From NCBI RefSeq assembly GCF_024298965.1, contig NZ_CP085193.1:3472001-3536000 (forward strand): a stretch of DNA of 64,000 nucleotides. Reading direction: 5' to 3'. The position numbers and the translations under genes were made by a program. The notes under the pieces are model-generated. The model was given only the letters and a program-made list of their open reading frames with translations, ran no database searches and had not been told where the DNA came from. This document shows positions 62,086 to 64,000 of the stretch, piece after piece (position 1 is the stretch's first letter; every line of letters begins with the position of its first letter). Source of the stretch: Streptomyces rapamycinicus NRRL 5491. Its GTDB lineage: Bacteria > Actinomycetota > Actinomycetes > Streptomycetales > Streptomycetaceae.

Positions 62086-64000
62086 ATGCAGGTCTGGCCG
62101 GGACAGGCTTATCCCCTTGGCGCCACCTACGACGGCGCCGGAACCAACTTCGCGGTGTTCTCCGAGGCCGCTGTCCGCATCGAGCTGTGCCTCCTGCACG
62201 ACGACGGCTCGGAGACGGCGGTCGAGCTGCGGGAGTCCGACGCGTTCGTGCGCCACGCCTATCTGCCGGGGATCATGCCGGGGCAGCGCTACGGCTTCCG
62301 GGCCCATGGCCCGTACGAACCGGAACTCGGCCACCGCTGCAATTCCGCCAAGCTCCTGCTGGATCCGTACGCCAAGGCGATCAGCGGGCGGATCGACTGG
62401 GGCGAGGAGGTCTACGGCTACCACTTCGGGCGGCCCGACAAGCGCAATGACCTCGACTCCGCCCCGCACACCATGGCGTCGGTCGTGGTCAATCCGTACT
62501 TCGACTGGGGCGACGACCGTCCGCCGCGCACCGACTACCACCGCATGGTCATCTACGAGGCGCATGTCAAGGGGCTGACCATGCGCCATCCCCGGCTGCC
62601 GGAGGAGCTGCGCGGGACCTACGCGGCGCTCGCCCATCCGGCGATCATCGAACACCTGACCGAGCTGGGCGTGACCACGCTGGAACTGATGCCCGTACAC
62701 CAGTTCGTCCACGACCACCGGCTGACCGACGAGGGGCTGACCAACTACTGGGGCTACAACACCATCGGCTTCTTCGCCCCGCACAACGCCTACGCCTCCT
62801 GGGGCGACCGGGGCCAGCAGGTGCTGGAGTTCAAATCGGCCGTCCGGGCGCTGCACCAGGCGGGCATCGAGGTCATCCTGGACGTGGTCTACAACCACAC
62901 GGCCGAGGGCAACCACCTGGGCCCCACGCTCTCCTTCCGGGGCCTGGACAACGCCTCGTACTACCGGCTGACCGAGGACCGCCGGTACTACATGGACACC
63001 ACCGGCACCGGGAACTCCCTGCTGATGCGGTCCCCGCACGTGCTCCAGCTGATCATGGACTCGCTGCGCTACTGGGTGACCGAGATGCATGTGGACGGCT
63101 TCCGCTTCGATCTGGCGGCGACGCTGGCCCGGCAGTTCCACGAGGTGGACCGGCTGTCGTCGTTCTTCGACCTGGTCCAGCAGGATCCGGTGGTGAGCCA
63201 GGTGAAGCTGATCGCCGAGCCCTGGGACGTCGGCGAGGGCGGCTATCAGGTCGGCAACTTCCCGCCCCTGTGGACCGAATGGAACGGCAAGTTCCGGGAT
63301 ACCGTGCGGGACCTGTGGCGCGGTGAGCCGAGGACGCTGGCCGAGTTCGCCTCCCGGCTGACCGGCTCCTCCGACCTCTACCAGGGCGACGGGCGGCGCC
63401 CGCTGGCCTCGGTCAACTTCGTCACCTGCCATGACGGCTTCACCCTGCGCGACCTGGTGAGCTACGACGAGAAGCACAACGAGGCCAACGGCGAGTCCAA
63501 CCAGGACGGCGAGAGCTACAACCGGTCCTGGAACTGCGGCGTCGAGGGCGAGACCGACGACCCGGCGGTGCGGACGCTGCGCCAGCGCCAGATGCGCAAC
63601 TTCATCGCCACCCTGATGCTCTCCCAGGGCGTGCCGATGCTCAGCCACGGCGATGAGTTCGGCCGCACCCAGGGCGGCAACAACAACGCGTACTGCCAGG
63701 ACAACGAGGTGTCCTGGGTGCGCTGGCCGGATCACGCCAAGGGGCAGGACGGCGAGGGGGAGGACCGCTCGGCGCTGGAACTGCTGCGCTTCGCCCGCTC
63801 ACTGGTGTGGCTGCGCCGCGACCACCCCGTCTTCCGGCGCCGCCGCTTTTTCCACGGACGGCCGGTGGAGGGCACCCATGACGAGCTGTCGGACATCGCC
63901 TGGTTCACCCATGAGGGAGAGGAGATGACCCCGCGCGACTGGCAGGCGGCGCACGCCAAGTCCCTCGCGGTCTTCCTCAACGGCAGCGCGATCTCCGAAC
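62086..64000 (+). CDS. glgX: Glycogen debranching enzyme GlgX, 3' partial
   Basis: The reading frame is open from ATG 62086 (protein begins MQVWPGQAYPLGATYDGAGT) to the window end, 638 codons without a stop. An N-terminal CBM48-like domain (NFAVFSEAAVRIELCLLHDD) is followed by a GH13 barrel with the nucleophile Asp342 (DGFRFDLAATL), the acid Glu378 (IAEPWDVG) and Asp450 (CHDGFTLRD). This is the isoamylase-type GlgX that removes short outer branches of glycogen or maltodextrin. About 70 C-terminal residues are expected beyond the edge. Confidence 0.96.
   Translation, partial: MQVWPGQAYPLGATYDGAGTNFAVFSEAAVRIELCLLHDDGSETAVELRESDAFVRHAYLPGIMPGQRYGFRAHGPYEPELGHRCNSAKLLLDPYAKAISGRIDWGEEVYGYHFGRPDKRNDLDSAPHTMASVVVNPYFDWGDDRPPRTDYHRMVIYEAHVKGLTMRHPRLPEELRGTYAALAHPAIIEHLTELGVTTLELMPVHQFVHDHRLTDEGLTNYWGYNTIGFFAPHNAYASWGDRGQQVLEFKSAVRALHQAGIEVILDVVYNHTAEGNHLGPTLSFRGLDNASYYRLTEDRRYYMDTTGTGNSLLMRSPHVLQLIMDSLRYWVTEMHVDGFRFDLAATLARQFHEVDRLSSFFDLVQQDPVVSQVKLIAEPWDVGEGGYQVGNFPPLWTEWNGKFRDTVRDLWRGEPRTLAEFASRLTGSSDLYQGDGRRPLASVNFVTCHDGFTLRDLVSYDEKHNEANGESNQDGESYNRSWNCGVEGETDDPAVRTLRQRQMRNFIATLMLSQGVPMLSHGDEFGRTQGGNNNAYCQDNEVSWVRWPDHAKGQDGEGEDRSALELLRFARSLVWLRRDHPVFRRRRFFHGRPVEGTHDELSDIAWFTHEGEEMTPRDWQAAHAKSLAVFLNGSAISE

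Overview
The window reads as chromosomal DNA of a Streptomyces or a close relative. It is uniformly GC-rich with strongly G/C third codon positions, and it carries type I polyketide genes, XRE/DUF397 pairs, an SAV2148-type HEPN protein and a sulfate-assimilation operon in the order usual for Streptomyces. No rRNA, tRNA or CRISPR array was seen. The left-edge gene (PKS) and the right-edge gene (glgX) are both cut by the window.

Layout. 1-10957: end of a modular polyketide cluster, with the last two modules plus thioesterase followed by a cytochrome P450. 10988-14399: a BrkB/YihY membrane protein, a degraded stretch with a large inverted pair of a dispersed repeat and gene remnants, an HTH gene and a GNAT acetyltransferase. 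14400-24448: a long sulfur operon: a 27-codon leader peptide, sulfite reductase, a small zinc-ribbon protein, cysH, cysC, cysD, cysN, a sulfonate-type ABC transporter (ssuABC-like) and a sirohydrochlorin chelatase. Many of its start and stop codons overlap. A flavin monooxygenase of the NtaA/SnaA/DszA type lies on the opposite strand just beyond. 26137-30256: SDR/LysR and SDR-quinone oxidoreductase/TetR sets. 30267-34973: a rearranged accessory stretch with a frameshifted small gene, an XRE-DUF397 pair behind a large palindrome, a truncated WYL-type regulator, an IS5-type transposase remnant with an internal deletion, a 5'-truncated phosphodiester glycosidase and a Uma2 protein. 34970-47029: cupin, secreted subtilisin, MMPL transporter, an erm-type 23S rRNA methyltransferase behind a structured leader, a CDP-alcohol phosphatidyltransferase, a sugar ABC importer, a phosphotransferase and a TIGR03086 protein.

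47149-56543 is the highlight. A DEDDh 3'-5' exonuclease gene is split by an 8,666-bp mobile element (47573-56238) with perfect 12-bp terminal inverted repeats (TTATCCACGCAC) and a 6-bp AACGCC copy on each side. Removing the element and one AACGCC restores an uninterrupted 240-codon exonuclease ORF. The element carries three overlapping tyrosine recombinases and a small HTH/coiled-coil protein (Tn554/RIT-like), an ArsR-type regulator with an MFS transporter and, at its right end, its own full-length homologue of the exonuclease it interrupts. The truncated host ORF reads across the junction and stops at a TGATG that overlaps the start of that homologue, so the host promoter and ribosomes could drive the replacement. 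The replacement is changed at the 6-bp core, so it is probably not a target itself.

56544-64000: a FadR-type regulator behind a perfect 24-bp palindrome and coupled to an ABC ATPase; the HEPN protein; a two-gene, apparently split copper amine oxidase with an altered cofactor motif; and the start of glgX. All functions are inferred from sequence alone.
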